From Salinisphaera sp002433465 (GTDB lineage Bacteria; Pseudomonadota; Gammaproteobacteria; Nevskiales; Salinisphaeraceae), in NCBI RefSeq assembly GCF_040361435.1, contig NZ_APNL01000008.1, positions 1-64,000 of the forward strand: a stretch of 64,000 nucleotides of DNA, given 5' to 3'. The stretch's first letter is position 1, and each line of letters starts with the position of its first letter. Made by a program: the position numbers and the translations under genes. Positions 1-9,096 of the stretch are shown here, one piece after another. The notes under the pieces are model-generated. The model was not told the DNA's origin. It made no database searches and worked only from the letters and a program-made list of their open reading frames with translations.

Positions 1-26
1 GGCCGTCTTTACCGGACGGGGCAGTG

Positions 27-1799
27 CTAGTCGTCGTTAGCCGCAAGTTCCGGCGTGAACGTCGGCGCACTACGCGGCCGCGCTGTCTGCTGATAGCCGT
101 AAGCGATGCGAATGAGCATCGGCTCATCGAACTCGCGGGCCAGAAGCTCCATACCTACCGGCAGCGCCGGGGCGCTGTCGTTACCGGCGGGCTGCACCAT
201 ACCAGCCGGCATGCTCAGCGCCGGAAAGCCTGAGAAGGGGCTCAGTCGATTATTGCTACCCGTCGTCGGCGAGGCGCCCAAAGTGGGTGCGAGGCTGAGT
301 ACCGAAGGGTAGAGCAAGGCGTCGTAGGGGGCACCGAGGGCATTGGCGTTGGGGCCGTCTCCGTCGCGATTGTCGAGGATGCGCATCAAGCCGCTACGTA
401 CGATCGTCGGGCGCTGTTCGAGGTTGCGCTGATAGTCCTGTCGATACGCCACGGCCTGGGCGCTGGTATCGCTTTCGTCTTCTATCGCGCGGCCGATCTG
501 ACCATAGGATGCGAATGTGCCGGTATGACGCGCCTCGTAGCCGCCGCTGGCCTCGACCGCATCGAAACTGCGCAAATGCCCGTCCAGATTCGACGGCCAG
601 CTCATCAGGTAGGCGGTGAGATCGTTGCGGAACTCGAAGCGCGAATTGCTGGCAAAGCCGGTGAGATTGTCGAGCGCAACGTTGCGTGCGGTCAGGTCGT
701 CGGCCGTGAGCACGTCCACGGTCGCGCCGGCCGCGCGCATGGCGTCGATGGCCTCTCGGATCTTGGCCTGCACTTGGGCATTCTCGCCGGTGTTATCGCC
801 GAATAACGGTTGGAGTGCTGCGATGCGTACGCCTTCGAGACCGTTCGGGTCGAGGTAGTCGGTGTAGGTGGCGGGAACGTTGGTAATGACTTGATACGCT
901 TCGGCGGTCTCGATCGCGGCCGAGTCGTAGGCGAAGGCCTGGCGTTGGTTGGCATGGGGCCCGTCGTCGAAACCCACCATGGCGTCGAGCATGAGTGCGC
1001 AGTCCTGAACGGTTCGGCACATGGGCCCGCCGGTATCCTGGGATGCCGCCAGCGGCACGATGCCGTCCTGACTCACCAGCCGCAGGCTGGGCCGTATACC
1101 CACAAGGCCTTCAAGACTGGAGGGCACACGAATGGAACCGCCGGTATCGCTGCCGGTACCGGCCATGGCAAAGCTGGCGGCGATGGCCGCACCGGTACCC
1201 GACGATGAACCGCCGGGGCCTTTGCTCGGATCGTAGGCGTTCTTTACCTGGCCCTCGATCGCGCTGCTGCCGACAAAGCCAAACGCGAATTCGTCGAGAT
1301 TCGCCTTGCCAAGGATGATGCCGCCCGCGTCGACGATACCCGTGACCGAGAAGGCATCGTCGGGTGAGCGGTTGTACTGCATGGCGGTACCGCCAGCGGT
1401 TGTGGTGACGTCGGCGGTGTCGAAGTTGTCCTTGAGCAGAACCGGCACGCAATGCAGCGGCCCACTCGGGCCATCGACGGCATAGTTGCGGTCCAGCGTA
1501 CGGGCACGATCGAGTGCGCGCGGATTGAGATTGATTACCGCGTGCAGGCTCGGCCCGGTGTCGTCATAGGCCTCGATACGGTCGATATAGCCCTGTACCA
1601 GCGCCTCGCAGGTCAATGTGCCGGCCCGCATCGCGGCATGGGCCTGGTCGATGGTGCCTTCGACGAAGTTGAAAGTGGCGGGTTCGGAGGGGGTCGCGGT
1701 GTCCTTATCGTCGACGTTGACGTTATCGCTGTCCGAATCGCTGCAGCCAGACAGTAGTGCGCCCAGCAATAACAGGCTGAACGAGAGCCTTGATTTCAT
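27..1799 (-). CDS. Secreted amidase-signature hydrolase (lipoprotein)
   Basis: Amidase-signature family hydrolase of 590 residues. The N-terminus is a lipoprotein signal: a charged start, a leucine-rich core and lipobox LSGC near residue 19, with Ser at +2, which predicts outer-membrane sorting. The Ser-cisSer-Lys triad is visible: Lys about 123 in LLKDNFDT, the cis-Ser in PGGSSSG about 198-199, and the nucleophile Ser about 222 in GSDTGGSIR. The family hydrolyses C-N amide bonds; the substrate cannot be told from sequence. The frame stays open upstream across the tRNA gene, but the start is placed at the ATG just before the lipoprotein signal. The gene is monocistronic here. The envelope location is inferred from the signal. 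Confidence 0.9.
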   Translation of the reverse strand: MKSRLSFSLLLLGALLSGCSDSDSDNVNVDDKDTATPSEPATFNFVEGTIDQAHAAMRAGTLTCEALVQGYIDRIEAYDDTGPSLHAVINLNPRALDRARTLDRNYAVDGPSGPLHCVPVLLKDNFDTADVTTTAGGTAMQYNRSPDDAFSVTGIVDAGGIILGKANLDEFAFGFVGSSAIEGQVKNAYDPSKGPGGSSSGTGAAIAASFAMAGTGSDTGGSIRVPSSLEGLVGIRPSLRLVSQDGIVPLAASQDTGGPMCRTVQDCALMLDAMVGFDDGPHANQRQAFAYDSAAIETAEAYQVITNVPATYTDYLDPNGLEGVRIAALQPLFGDNTGENAQVQAKIREAIDAMRAAGATVDVLTADDLTARNVALDNLTGFASNSRFEFRNDLTAYLMSWPSNLDGHLRSFDAVEASGGYEARHTGTFASYGQIGRAIEDESDTSAQAVAYRQDYQRNLEQRPTIVRSGLMRILDNRDGDGPNANALGAPYDALLYPSVLSLAPTLGASPTTGSNNRLSPFSGFPALSMPAGMVQPAGNDSAPALPVGMELLAREFDEPMLIRIAYGYQQTARPRSAPTFTPELAANDD

Positions 1800-2020
1800 G
1801 GTGTCCCCAACAGGTGTATGGATCTGCTCGACATTGAGCGAATGGCGGTCGACGGGCTGTACCAAAGCAGTGCGTCGGCCTGTGCCCGCGTTGCGCCTGG
1901 TGGGCGTAAGCAAGACCAATGCCATTGCATGGCAGCTACAGATTGCGCAGGCCCGGATGGGCGGCCGGGCTTGCGCTGGGCCTGTGCTGTCTCGGACAAT
2001 GCGCAGCGCGCGAGCACTGC

Positions 2021-2110
2021 GGAGAGGTGGCAGAGCGGTTGAATGCACCGGTCTTGAAAACCGGCAGGGGTTCACGCCCCTCGTGGGTTCGAATCCCACC
2101 CTCTCCGCCA
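2021..2110 (+). tRNA. tRNA-Ser(UGA)
   Basis: A 90-nt class II tRNA with encoded CCA. The acceptor stem pairs GGAGAGG with CCTCTCC, followed by discriminator G and CCA. The anticodon stem CCGGT/ACCGG encloses loop CTTGAAA, giving anticodon TGA, which reads UCA and wobble Ser codons. A long variable arm (GGGG..CCCC) is diagnostic of tRNA-Ser, and the T arm GTGGG-TTCGAAT-CCCAC is intact. It lies between the divergent amidase and aldolase genes. The 200 nt on either side hold no other gene that I can support. Confidence 0.97.
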
Positions 2111-2313
2111 TCGCCGTGCTGCCTACCTGCAATGACAGCCCGCGCTTTTCGTGCTGGCCTGTGCCATTGCGTCGCAGTGGGGCATGCGCCGGGGCCAGTT
2201 CATCGCCGCGGTAGCCACGCGCGAGCGAGGTCGTGAGAGGCAATTGAAGCGTTTCTCCATTGATGACGATTTGCGGTAAAATCGCGCCAAATTGGCCCAA
2301 CAAGGATTCGCGC

Positions 2314-3333
2314 ATGCACGAACAAGCACTTATCGATACGGCGAAAGCACTCGTTGTCGACGGCAAAGGCATTCTCGCCGCCGACGAATCGACCGGCACC
2401 ATCAAGAAGCGTCTCGATAGCATCGGGGTGGAGTCGACCGAAAAGACTCGGCAGACGTATCGCAATTTGCTGTTCACCGCGGACGGCGCGCAGGACTACA
2501 TCAGCGGTGTAATCCTGTTCGAGGAAACGCTGTTCCAGAAGGCCGACGACGGTACGCCGTTTCCCAAACTGCTGGCCGATCAGGGCGTCATCCCCGGTAT
2601 CAAGGTCGACAAGGGCGCCAAGCCGCTGGTCGGCAGCCCGGAAGAAAAGGTTACCGAAGGCCTGGATGGCCTGCGCGAGCGCCTTGCCGACTACGCCGAG
2701 GCCGGTGCGCGCTTTGCCAAATGGCGCGGCGTGATCGATATCGCCGACGATCGGCCGAGCGATTACTGCATCCACGTCAACGCCCATGCGCTGGCCCGCT
2801 ATGCGGCCCTGTGTCAGGAAGCCGGCATCGTGCCGATCGTCGAGCCGGAAGTGCTCATGGACGGCGCGAACTCGATCGAACGCTGCGAAGAAGTTACCGA
2901 CCGCGTGCTCGATGCCGTGTTCGCCGAGCTCAAGGCCCAGAACGTCATGCTCGAAGGCATGCTGCTCAAGCCCAACATGGTCATCGCCGGCAAGCAGTGC
3001 CCGCAGCAGGCGGGGGTCGAGCAGGTGGCCCGGGCCACGCTGCGCTGTCTCAAGCGTCGGGTGCCGGCGGCCGTGCCGGGCATCGTTTTCCTGTCCGGCG
3101 GGCAGAGCGACGAACTCGCGACCGCGCATCTGGATGCGATGAACCGCATGGGCCCGCAGCCGTGGAAGCTGACCTTCTCCTACGGGCGTGCGCTGCAGGC
3201 GCCGGCGCTGGCGGCCTGGGGCGGCAAGGATGAAAACATCGCCGCGGCCCAGAAGGCCTACCTCAAGCGCGCCCGCAACAACGGTGCGGCCGCGCGCGGC
3301 GAGTACAGCGCGGACATGGAAGAGGCGGCCTGA
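2314..3333 (+). CDS. fba: Fructose-bisphosphate aldolase, class I
   Basis: Class I (Schiff-base) aldolase of 339 residues. It cleaves fructose-1,6-bisphosphate to DHAP and glyceraldehyde-3-phosphate in glycolysis and runs in reverse in gluconeogenesis; it is cytosolic. Family motifs are clear: GILAADESTGTIKKR near residues 19-33, GVILFEETLFQK near 65-76, Lys about 136 in AKWRGV, and the Schiff-base Lys about 219 in GMLLKPNMVIAG. The start is the ATG preceded by AAGGAT about 7 nt upstream, in preference to an in-frame start 54 nt earlier. It ends in a strong rho-independent terminator. Class I enzymes are the less common form in gammaproteobacteria, where metal-dependent class II is usual. Confidence 0.96.
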   Translation: MHEQALIDTAKALVVDGKGILAADESTGTIKKRLDSIGVESTEKTRQTYRNLLFTADGAQDYISGVILFEETLFQKADDGTPFPKLLADQGVIPGIKVDKGAKPLVGSPEEKVTEGLDGLRERLADYAEAGARFAKWRGVIDIADDRPSDYCIHVNAHALARYAALCQEAGIVPIVEPEVLMDGANSIERCEEVTDRVLDAVFAELKAQNVMLEGMLLKPNMVIAGKQCPQQAGVEQVARATLRCLKRRVPAAVPGIVFLSGGQSDELATAHLDAMNRMGPQPWKLTFSYGRALQAPALAAWGGKDENIAAAQKAYLKRARNNGAAARGEYSADMEEAA

Positions 3334-3357
3334 GCCCTGATGTCGGCGTAGCGAAAG

Positions 3358-3382
3358 AGCCCGGCCGCGGCCGGGCTTTTTT
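3358..3382 (+). terminator. Rho-independent terminator after fba
   Basis: A perfect self-complementary GC-rich sequence, AGCCCGGCC-GC-GGCCGGGCT, is followed directly by a run of six T. It sits 24 nt after the aldolase stop codon. Confidence 0.9.
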
Positions 3383-3399
3383 GTGCGCCGAATAAGTGC

Positions 3400-5232
3400 A
3401 TGATGCGCCGCATGGATATCGTTTCTGCACTCAAGGCCAGCGCTCTGTTCCGGGAGCTGGATCGGCGCGCGCTGCGCTCGGTCGCTGCCAGCGCGCAGTG
3501 GCTCGAGCTGGGCGGCGGTCAATATCTGTTCCGGGTCGGCGAAACCAGCGACTCGCTCTACCTGGTCGTCTCCGGGCGCATACGGGTGGTCCAGCCCCAG
3601 GCCGACGCAGCGCCGCTGCTGCTGGGCGAAAGCAGCGCCGGCGAGACGGTAGGCGAAATCACGTTGATTACCGCCGAGCTGCATTCTTCCGATGCCTTCG
3701 CGCTGCGCGATACCGCGCTGATACGCGTTTCCCGCGACGTATTCGAAACCCTGGTGGAGCGTTATCCGAAAGCGATGCTGCGGGTCACGCGCCAGATCGT
3801 ACAGCGTCTGCGCGCGGTCAAACCGGCGCCGCAGCGCGAAAGCGTGCGCAGCGCGCGTACCTATGCCGTGGTGCCGGCACATCCGGGTATTGATGTGGCC
3901 ACGTTTTCGCGGGCGCTGGCGGCTGAACTGGGGCAGGCGGCCTCGACACTGCGTCTGGATGCCGGCCGCGTCGACGCCGCGCTGGGCGGCGGCGCCGCCG
4001 CGGTAGACATGGGTATCGGCGAGCGCAACCGTGCCGTGTCCGGCTGGCTTACGCAGCTCGAAGAGCGGTATCGCTATATCGTCTACGAGGCCAGCACCGA
4101 GCCCGACCCCTGGACCCGGCGTTGCCTGCGCCAGGCCGACCGCGTGATTCTGATTGCCCACGGCGACCAGCGCCCGTTCGCCTCACGAAACCTGGTCTGG
4201 ATTCGCGAGCAGGCGCTGCGCGCGCCGCAGGAAATGGTCGTGCTCGTGCCCGAACAGGGCGGCTACTCCGCACGGGCATGGCGCGATGCCGCCGGCGCCA
4301 TTGCCCAGCACCGGGTGGCGATCGACCTGCCCGGCGCACAGATGGCCCGCCTGGCGCGCATGATTTCGGGGCGGGCGGTGTGTCTGGTGCTGGGGGGAGG
4401 TGGCGCCCGCGGTTTTGCGCATATCGGCCTGATTCGGGCGATGCAGGAGAAAGGCCTGCCCATCGATGCCGTGGGCGGTACCAGCATGGGCGCAATGGTG
4501 GCTGCGATGGTCGCCATGGGGATGGATGCCCAGCAAATGCTCGCCCGCATGCGCGAGACGTTCGTGACCGGGCGTTTTCTCAACGATTATTCGCTATCGC
4601 GCATTTCGCTGATTAGCGCGGAAAAGTTTCGGCGCCAGCTGAAGACGCTGTACGGCGATCGCCATATCGAAGACCTCGACATACCGTTCTATTGTCTGAG
4701 CACCAACCTCACGCGCGGCGTGCCGGTGGTGCACGATCAGGGCGAAGTGGCGACCTGGGTGGGGGCGAGTATGGCCGTGCCCGGCATTGCGCCGCCGCTG
4801 GTGCACCGCGGTGATCTGCTGGTGGATGGCGGTCTGCTCAACGCCATTCCCTTCGACGTGATGGCCGCCATGGGTCGCGGCCAGGTGATCGTATCCGACG
4901 TGAGCCGGGCCACCGATCTGCGGGTGGAAATGGCCGAAGATGCAGAAACGGCCTCGTTGCTGTCCTTGGGGTCGAGCGCGCGCCACCTGAACATGTTCAA
5001 GATTTTGTTCCATACGGCCACGCTCACCAGCGAACGCGAAAGCCGGGATATCGACGCACGTGCCGATCTGGTACTGCACATGCCGGTGGGCGGTATCAGC
5101 ATGTTCGACTGGGACGAACTCGACGAGATCGTGTTCCGCGCCTATCACCATGCCGACCAGAAACTCGACGAATGGCTCGGCAGCCACCGCGAGGCGTTTC
5201 GTGCACGGGTGGTGGCCAATCGTTTGGATTAG
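3400..5232 (+). CDS. cNMP-binding domain / patatin-like phospholipase fusion
   Basis: A 610-residue protein of the NTE/RssA patatin group. Residues about 5-120 form a cyclic-nucleotide-binding (CRP-like) beta roll. Residues about 150-310 form a middle region that resembles the P-loop-derived linker of bacterial cNMP-patatin proteins. Residues about 325-590 form the patatin hydrolase: oxyanion loop GGGGARGF near 330, nucleophile elbow GGTSMG near 362, and catalytic Asp in VDGGLLNAIP near 475. The family hydrolyses phospholipids or lysophospholipids, possibly gated by ligand binding; that gating is inference. No signal peptide or membrane span is seen. The start is uncertain: ATGs at 3400, 3403 and 3412 all lack a good ribosome site. 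Monocistronic. Confidence 0.9.
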   Translation: MMRRMDIVSALKASALFRELDRRALRSVAASAQWLELGGGQYLFRVGETSDSLYLVVSGRIRVVQPQADAAPLLLGESSAGETVGEITLITAELHSSDAFALRDTALIRVSRDVFETLVERYPKAMLRVTRQIVQRLRAVKPAPQRESVRSARTYAVVPAHPGIDVATFSRALAAELGQAASTLRLDAGRVDAALGGGAAAVDMGIGERNRAVSGWLTQLEERYRYIVYEASTEPDPWTRRCLRQADRVILIAHGDQRPFASRNLVWIREQALRAPQEMVVLVPEQGGYSARAWRDAAGAIAQHRVAIDLPGAQMARLARMISGRAVCLVLGGGGARGFAHIGLIRAMQEKGLPIDAVGGTSMGAMVAAMVAMGMDAQQMLARMRETFVTGRFLNDYSLSRISLISAEKFRRQLKTLYGDRHIEDLDIPFYCLSTNLTRGVPVVHDQGEVATWVGASMAVPGIAPPLVHRGDLLVDGGLLNAIPFDVMAAMGRGQVIVSDVSRATDLRVEMAEDAETASLLSLGSSARHLNMFKILFHTATLTSERESRDIDARADLVLHMPVGGISMFDWDELDEIVFRAYHHADQKLDEWLGSHREAFRARVVANRLD

Positions 5233-5371
5233 CGCGACGGCCCGCCCAGCCGGTGCCGGCGGTGCAGCGCGCATGGTTCCACGCCGCGGGCTGCGTTGAT
5301 CTGCGCATAATCGCGGAAGCATGCCGTTGCGCCAACGCGCAGAGTAGCGCTCTAATCTCCGGGCGGCCGTT

Positions 5372-5443
5372 TATGGCTTCATGGCCGCTGGACGTTGTAC
5401 GCATGCTTTCGCACACGCCCGTTATCCAGCCCGAGAAATCATC
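5372..5443 (+). repeat. Diverged intergenic repeat, copy 1
   Basis: This roughly 72-nt stretch matches 55425-55495 in the same orientation; by hand, 41 of the first 50 positions are identical. Shared blocks include TATGGCTTCA, GCTGGACGT, TGCTTTCGCACA and AAATCATC. It lies in the 281-nt gap between the convergent patatin and dapE genes. Weaker similarity may extend up to about 70 nt upstream. No coding potential is evident. Confidence 0.6.
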
Positions 5444-5513
5444 TGTTCCTATGCCGGGTGGGTAGGCAGATCGGACATTTCATGAAAAGCGCCAGCGGGG
5501 TGGGCGCGCAGCG

Positions 5514-6647
5514 CTAGCTCAGAATACGGGCGACAATGTCTTCGTAGATACGGCTTAAACGCGCCACGTCTTCGGCTGCGATCCGTTCATTGGCCTGGTG
5601 GATCGTGTCGTTGAGCGGGCCGAGTTCCAGCACCTGGGCGCCGGTCGGCGCAATAAAGCGTCCATCCGACGTGCCGCCGGCGGTCGACAGCTGCGTCTCG
5701 ATGCCCGCCTGGCTGCGAATCGCCGCGCGCGTGGCCTCTATCAGTGCCCCTTCTCGGGTGATGAAGGGCGCACCGGACAGCCGCCACTGAATTGATTCCG
5801 GATCGATGCCGTGGGCCACGCAGCGTTGCTCCACGTGGGCGCGGATCGAGTCTTGATTCTGGCGCGGGTTGAAGCGCCAGTTGAAGCGCGCCTCGGCGAC
5901 GCCGGGAATGACGTTTTCGGCGCCGGTGCCGGCATCGAGATTAGACACCTGGAAAGAGGTGGGCGGGAAGAACTCGTCGCCGTCGTCCCAGTGATGCGAG
6001 GCCAGATCCGCCAGCAGGGCGAGCAGCCGGTGCAGAGCGTTATCGGCTTTCTGTGGATAGGCCACATGGCCCTGGCGGCCTCTGACTCGCGCATGTCCGT
6101 TGAGGCTACCGCGCCGGCCGTTCTTGACCGTGTCCCCGAGCGCCTCCGACGACGACGGCTCGCCCACCAGACAGTAGTCGATCGCGATATCGCGTTCCCC
6201 AAGCCATTCCATGACCGCTCGGGTGCCGTCTACCGCTGGTCCTTCCTCGTCGCTGGTCAGCAGGAAGGCCAGCCGCCCAGAATGCGCCGGGTAACGGCTA
6301 CGAAAACGCTCTGCGGCGCATACCATGGCCGCCACACTCGACTTCATATCGGCCGCGCCGCGTCCGATCAGCCAGCCGTGTTCGACCGCGGCGTCGAACG
6401 GCGCCTGCGACCAGTCCTCGAGCGGGCCGGGCGGGACCACGTCGGTATGCCCGGCAAAACACAGCAGTGGGCCGCTATCGCCGGCCACGGCCCAGAGGTT
6501 GTCCACCTCGCCGAAGCGCAGGTGCTCGATCGCGAAGCCGGCCGCGGCCAGACGTTCGCCGATGAGTTTCTGGCAGCCGCCGTCCGCCGGCGTCACCGAC
6601 TCGCGCCGAATCAGCGTGCGGGCCAGTTCAAGTGGCGCGTCGGCCAT
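5514..6647 (-). CDS. dapE: Succinyl-diaminopimelate desuccinylase
   Basis: DapE, 377 residues, an M20-family zinc hydrolase. It removes succinate from N-succinyl-LL-diaminopimelate, the step before epimerisation, supplying meso-DAP for peptidoglycan and lysine. Metal-site motifs are present: GHTDVVPPG near residue 66, GRGAADMKSS near 95, TSDEEGPA near 130, and NDTIHQANE near the C-terminus. The ATG overlaps the stop of upstream yffB by an ATGA junction, so the two are probably translationally coupled. dapE, dapD and dapC lie together in one minus-strand run with glnD and map. Confidence 0.97.
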   Translation of the reverse strand: MADAPLELARTLIRRESVTPADGGCQKLIGERLAAAGFAIEHLRFGEVDNLWAVAGDSGPLLCFAGHTDVVPPGPLEDWSQAPFDAAVEHGWLIGRGAADMKSSVAAMVCAAERFRSRYPAHSGRLAFLLTSDEEGPAVDGTRAVMEWLGERDIAIDYCLVGEPSSSEALGDTVKNGRRGSLNGHARVRGRQGHVAYPQKADNALHRLLALLADLASHHWDDGDEFFPPTSFQVSNLDAGTGAENVIPGVAEARFNWRFNPRQNQDSIRAHVEQRCVAHGIDPESIQWRLSGAPFITREGALIEATRAAIRSQAGIETQLSTAGGTSDGRFIAPTGAQVLELGPLNDTIHQANERIAAEDVARLSRIYEDIVARILS

Positions 6648-6997
6648 CAGTCCGCCCCGGCCAGGGCTGCCTCGTAGCGGCTTGCGGAAAAGCCGGCCAG
6701 GGTGGTGGTCGGGGTTTCCAGAATCGGGCGCTTGATCAGCGTGGGGTGGTCGACGAGTACCGGCACCGGATCGGCTTCGGCGGTCTGTTTCTGCTCGGCA
6801 TCGAAATCACGCCAGGTCTTGCTGCGCTTGTTGATCAACGCCGCGTTCCCGAGTGCGTCGCGCCATTGTTCCAGGCGCTCGCGGGTCACGCCGTCGGCGC
6901 GCAGATCGACCCACGCGTGTTCGATGCCGGCAGCGCTCAGCCATTGGCGTGCCTTGCGGCAGCTGTCGCAGCTGGCGATGCCGTAGATACGAATCAT
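6647..6997 (-). CDS. yffB: ArsC/Spx-family protein YffB
   Basis: A 116-residue thioredoxin-fold protein of the ArsC/Spx/YffB family. The N-terminal beta strand leads into CxxC (Cys10-Asp-Ser-Cys13), and a cis-Pro region follows in NPTLIKRPI-like sequence (HPTLIKRPIL). YffB proteins are often encoded next to dapE, as in E. coli, and are thought to be glutathione-linked thiol proteins; true arsenate reductase activity is not established. The stop overlaps the dapE start (ATGA), and the gene lies 5 nt after dapD, so a dapD-yffB-dapE transcript is likely. Confidence 0.9.
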   Translation of the reverse strand: MIRIYGIASCDSCRKARQWLSAAGIEHAWVDLRADGVTRERLEQWRDALGNAALINKRSKTWRDFDAEQKQTAEADPVPVLVDHPTLIKRPILETPTTTLAGFSASRYEAALAGAD

Positions 6998-7002
6998 CGC
7001 GC

Positions 7003-7824
7003 TCAGGCGCCGCGCAGCAGTTCGTTGATGCCGACCTTGGCGCGCGTGCCTTCGTCGACTTTCTTGACGATGATGGCGGCGTTGATGCTGTAACGGCCGT
7101 TGTCGCGCGGCAGGCTGCCGGCGACCACCACCGAACCGGCGGGGACCTCGCCATGCAGGATCTGATCGGCTTCGCGGTCGTAGATCGGGGTGGAGGCGCC
7201 GATGAATACGCCCATCGAGATCACCGAGCCCTTGCCGACGCGTACGCCTTCGACGATCTCCGAGCGGGCGCCGATGAAGCAGTTGTCTTCGATGATGGTG
7301 GGGGCAGCCTGAAGCGGCTCGAGTACGCCACCCAGGCCCGCACCGCCGGACAGGTGCACGTTCTCGCCGACCTGTGCACAGGAGCCGACCGTGGCCCAGG
7401 TATCGATCATGGCGCCGCTGCCGACATAGGCCCCGATATTCACATAGCTGGGCATGATCACCGCGCCGGCGGCGATATGGGCGCCGCGACGAACCATGGC
7501 CGGCGGCACGATACGCGCGCCCTGTTTCTGGAAGTCGTCGGCGTCGTAATGGGCATACTTCGACGGCACCTTGTCGAAGTAGCGCGTGTGCGCGCCGTCG
7601 ATGGGCGCGTTATCGCGCAGACGAAACGACAGCAGTACCGCTTTCTTGAGCCATTCGTTGACCACCCAGCCATCGGCGCTGGGCTCGGCCACCCGCGCGG
7701 CGCCGGAGTCGAGCAGGTCCAGTGCGCTCTGTACCGCGTCGCGCACGGCATCGTCGGCGTTCTCGGGCGAAATATTGGCTCGGTTTTCGAAAGCGTCTTC
7801 GATGATCTGCTGCGTATCGGCCAT
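7003..7824 (-). CDS. dapD: Tetrahydrodipicolinate N-succinyltransferase
   Basis: DapD, 273 residues, the usual length. It transfers succinyl from succinyl-CoA to tetrahydrodipicolinate, committing it to the succinylase branch of the lysine/DAP pathway. The C-terminal two thirds show the left-handed beta-helix hexapeptide pattern (GAHIAAGAVIMPSYVNIGAY and following repeats), which builds the trimeric acyltransferase core. A clear ribosome site, AAGGAG, lies 6 nt before the ATG. It is separated from upstream dapC by 66 nt, the largest gap between dap genes here. Confidence 0.97.
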   Translation of the reverse strand: MADTQQIIEDAFENRANISPENADDAVRDAVQSALDLLDSGAARVAEPSADGWVVNEWLKKAVLLSFRLRDNAPIDGAHTRYFDKVPSKYAHYDADDFQKQGARIVPPAMVRRGAHIAAGAVIMPSYVNIGAYVGSGAMIDTWATVGSCAQVGENVHLSGGAGLGGVLEPLQAAPTIIEDNCFIGARSEIVEGVRVGKGSVISMGVFIGASTPIYDREADQILHGEVPAGSVVVAGSLPRDNGRYSINAAIIVKKVDEGTRAKVGINELLRGA

Positions 7825-7890
7825 GGCGGCTCCTTGCTGCGCGGTCGGCGAGCGCGCGGTTTGAATGGGTGTGGGGCGCGAGAGTTTAAC

Positions 7891-9096
7891 TCAGCGGGGC
7901 AACGCTTCGCACACCCGCGCCAGCCGGGTGGCGGCCTCGACGCAGTCCTCGGTCGAGGCGACCAGCGACAGCCGCAGCCGGCCCACGCCCGGGTTGGCGC
8001 CGCCGGCCGCGCGCGCGAGATAGCGTCCGGGCACCACGCGCAGGTTTTCTTCGCGCAGGGCAGCGCGGGTCAGATCTTCATCGCTGGCGCGGAAAGCCGG
8101 CCACAGGTAGAACGAACCCGCTGGCCGCACCACATCACATAGCGGCTCAAGCAGCGGCATGACCGCCGCGTATTTTTCCCGATAACGGTCGCGGTTGGCG
8201 CGAACATGGGTTTCGTCGCGCCACGCCGCAATGCTGGCCGCCTGTACGTGCTGGCCGAGCGTGGCGCCGTGATAGGTGCGATAGCGCAGATAGTCCGCCA
8301 ACACCGCGCCGTCACCGGCCACAAAGCCGGAACGCAGGCCCGGCAGGTTGGAGCGCTTGGACAGACTGTGAAAAACCACGCAGCGAGAGAAATCCTCGCG
8401 TCCCTGCGCATGGGCGATGTCCAGCAGGCCGGGCGGCGGGGCATCCTCGTGCGCATAGATTTCGCTGTAGCACTCGTCCGAGGCGATGATGAAGTCGTGC
8501 TTGTCGGCCAATTCCAGGGCACGTTCGAAATAGGCGCGGTCGGCCACGGCGCCCGTGGGGTTGCCCGGCGAACACAGATACAGCAGCTGAACGCGATCCC
8601 AGTCGGCCGGGCTGAGTGCATCGAGGTCGGCAAGAAAACCGGTGTCCGGCAGGCAGGGCAGGTACAGGGGTTCGGCGCCTGCGAGCAGAGCCGCGCCTTC
8701 GTAGATCTGATAGCCAGGGTTGGGCATGGCGACTGCTGCGCCGGGTCGGGTCGGGTCCACGACCGCCTGCGCAAACGAGAACAGCGCCTCTCGAGTGCCC
8801 GCCGCGGGCAGAATATGTCTCGTATCGTCAATTGCTTGGCGATCAACGTTAAAGCGCCACGATAACCAGTCGCCGATCGCGGCACGTAACGTGTCGCTGC
8901 CTTTCGTGGGCGGGTAGTGGGCGATACCGTCCATTGCTTCGATCAGCGCAGCCCGTGCCACCTCGGCGGGCGGGTGCTGGGGCTCGCCGATCGCTAGCGA
9001 AATGGGTGCGCGAGCACTGTTGGCAGGCGTGTCACGTAACAGCGCGGCCAGCCGTTCGAAGGGGTACGGCTGCAGGACGTCTAGGCGAGGGTTCAT
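7891..9096 (-). CDS. dapC: Succinyldiaminopimelate aminotransferase
   Basis: A 401-residue class I/II PLP aminotransferase of the DapC type, converting N-succinyl-2-amino-6-ketopimelate to N-succinyl-LL-DAP with glutamate as donor. The PLP lysine lies in SLSKRSNLPGLRSGF, near residue 243. Other fold-type I signatures include LCSPGNPTGAV and ASDECYSEIY. The assignment to DapC rather than a general aminotransferase rests on its position between glnD and dapD, a common proteobacterial arrangement. Its ATG overlaps the glnD stop by 4 nt. Confidence 0.92.
   Translation of the reverse strand: MNPRLDVLQPYPFERLAALLRDTPANSARAPISLAIGEPQHPPAEVARAALIEAMDGIAHYPPTKGSDTLRAAIGDWLSWRFNVDRQAIDDTRHILPAAGTREALFSFAQAVVDPTRPGAAVAMPNPGYQIYEGAALLAGAEPLYLPCLPDTGFLADLDALSPADWDRVQLLYLCSPGNPTGAVADRAYFERALELADKHDFIIASDECYSEIYAHEDAPPPGLLDIAHAQGREDFSRCVVFHSLSKRSNLPGLRSGFVAGDGAVLADYLRYRTYHGATLGQHVQAASIAAWRDETHVRANRDRYREKYAAVMPLLEPLCDVVRPAGSFYLWPAFRASDEDLTRAALREENLRVVPGRYLARAAGGANPGVGRLRLSLVASTEDCVEAATRLARVCEALPR

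Noticed and set aside
1..26. Possible hairpin CCGTC..GACGG after the amidase
   Set aside because: Short stem, no T run on the minus strand, and the context is cut by the window edge.
1800..2477. N-terminal extension of the amidase
   Set aside because: It would run through tRNA-Ser on the opposite strand and into fba; the lipoprotein signal begins exactly at ATG 1799.
2200..4161. 653-codon antisense frame over fba and the patatin gene
   Set aside because: It spans a terminator and two well-supported genes and has no family signature.
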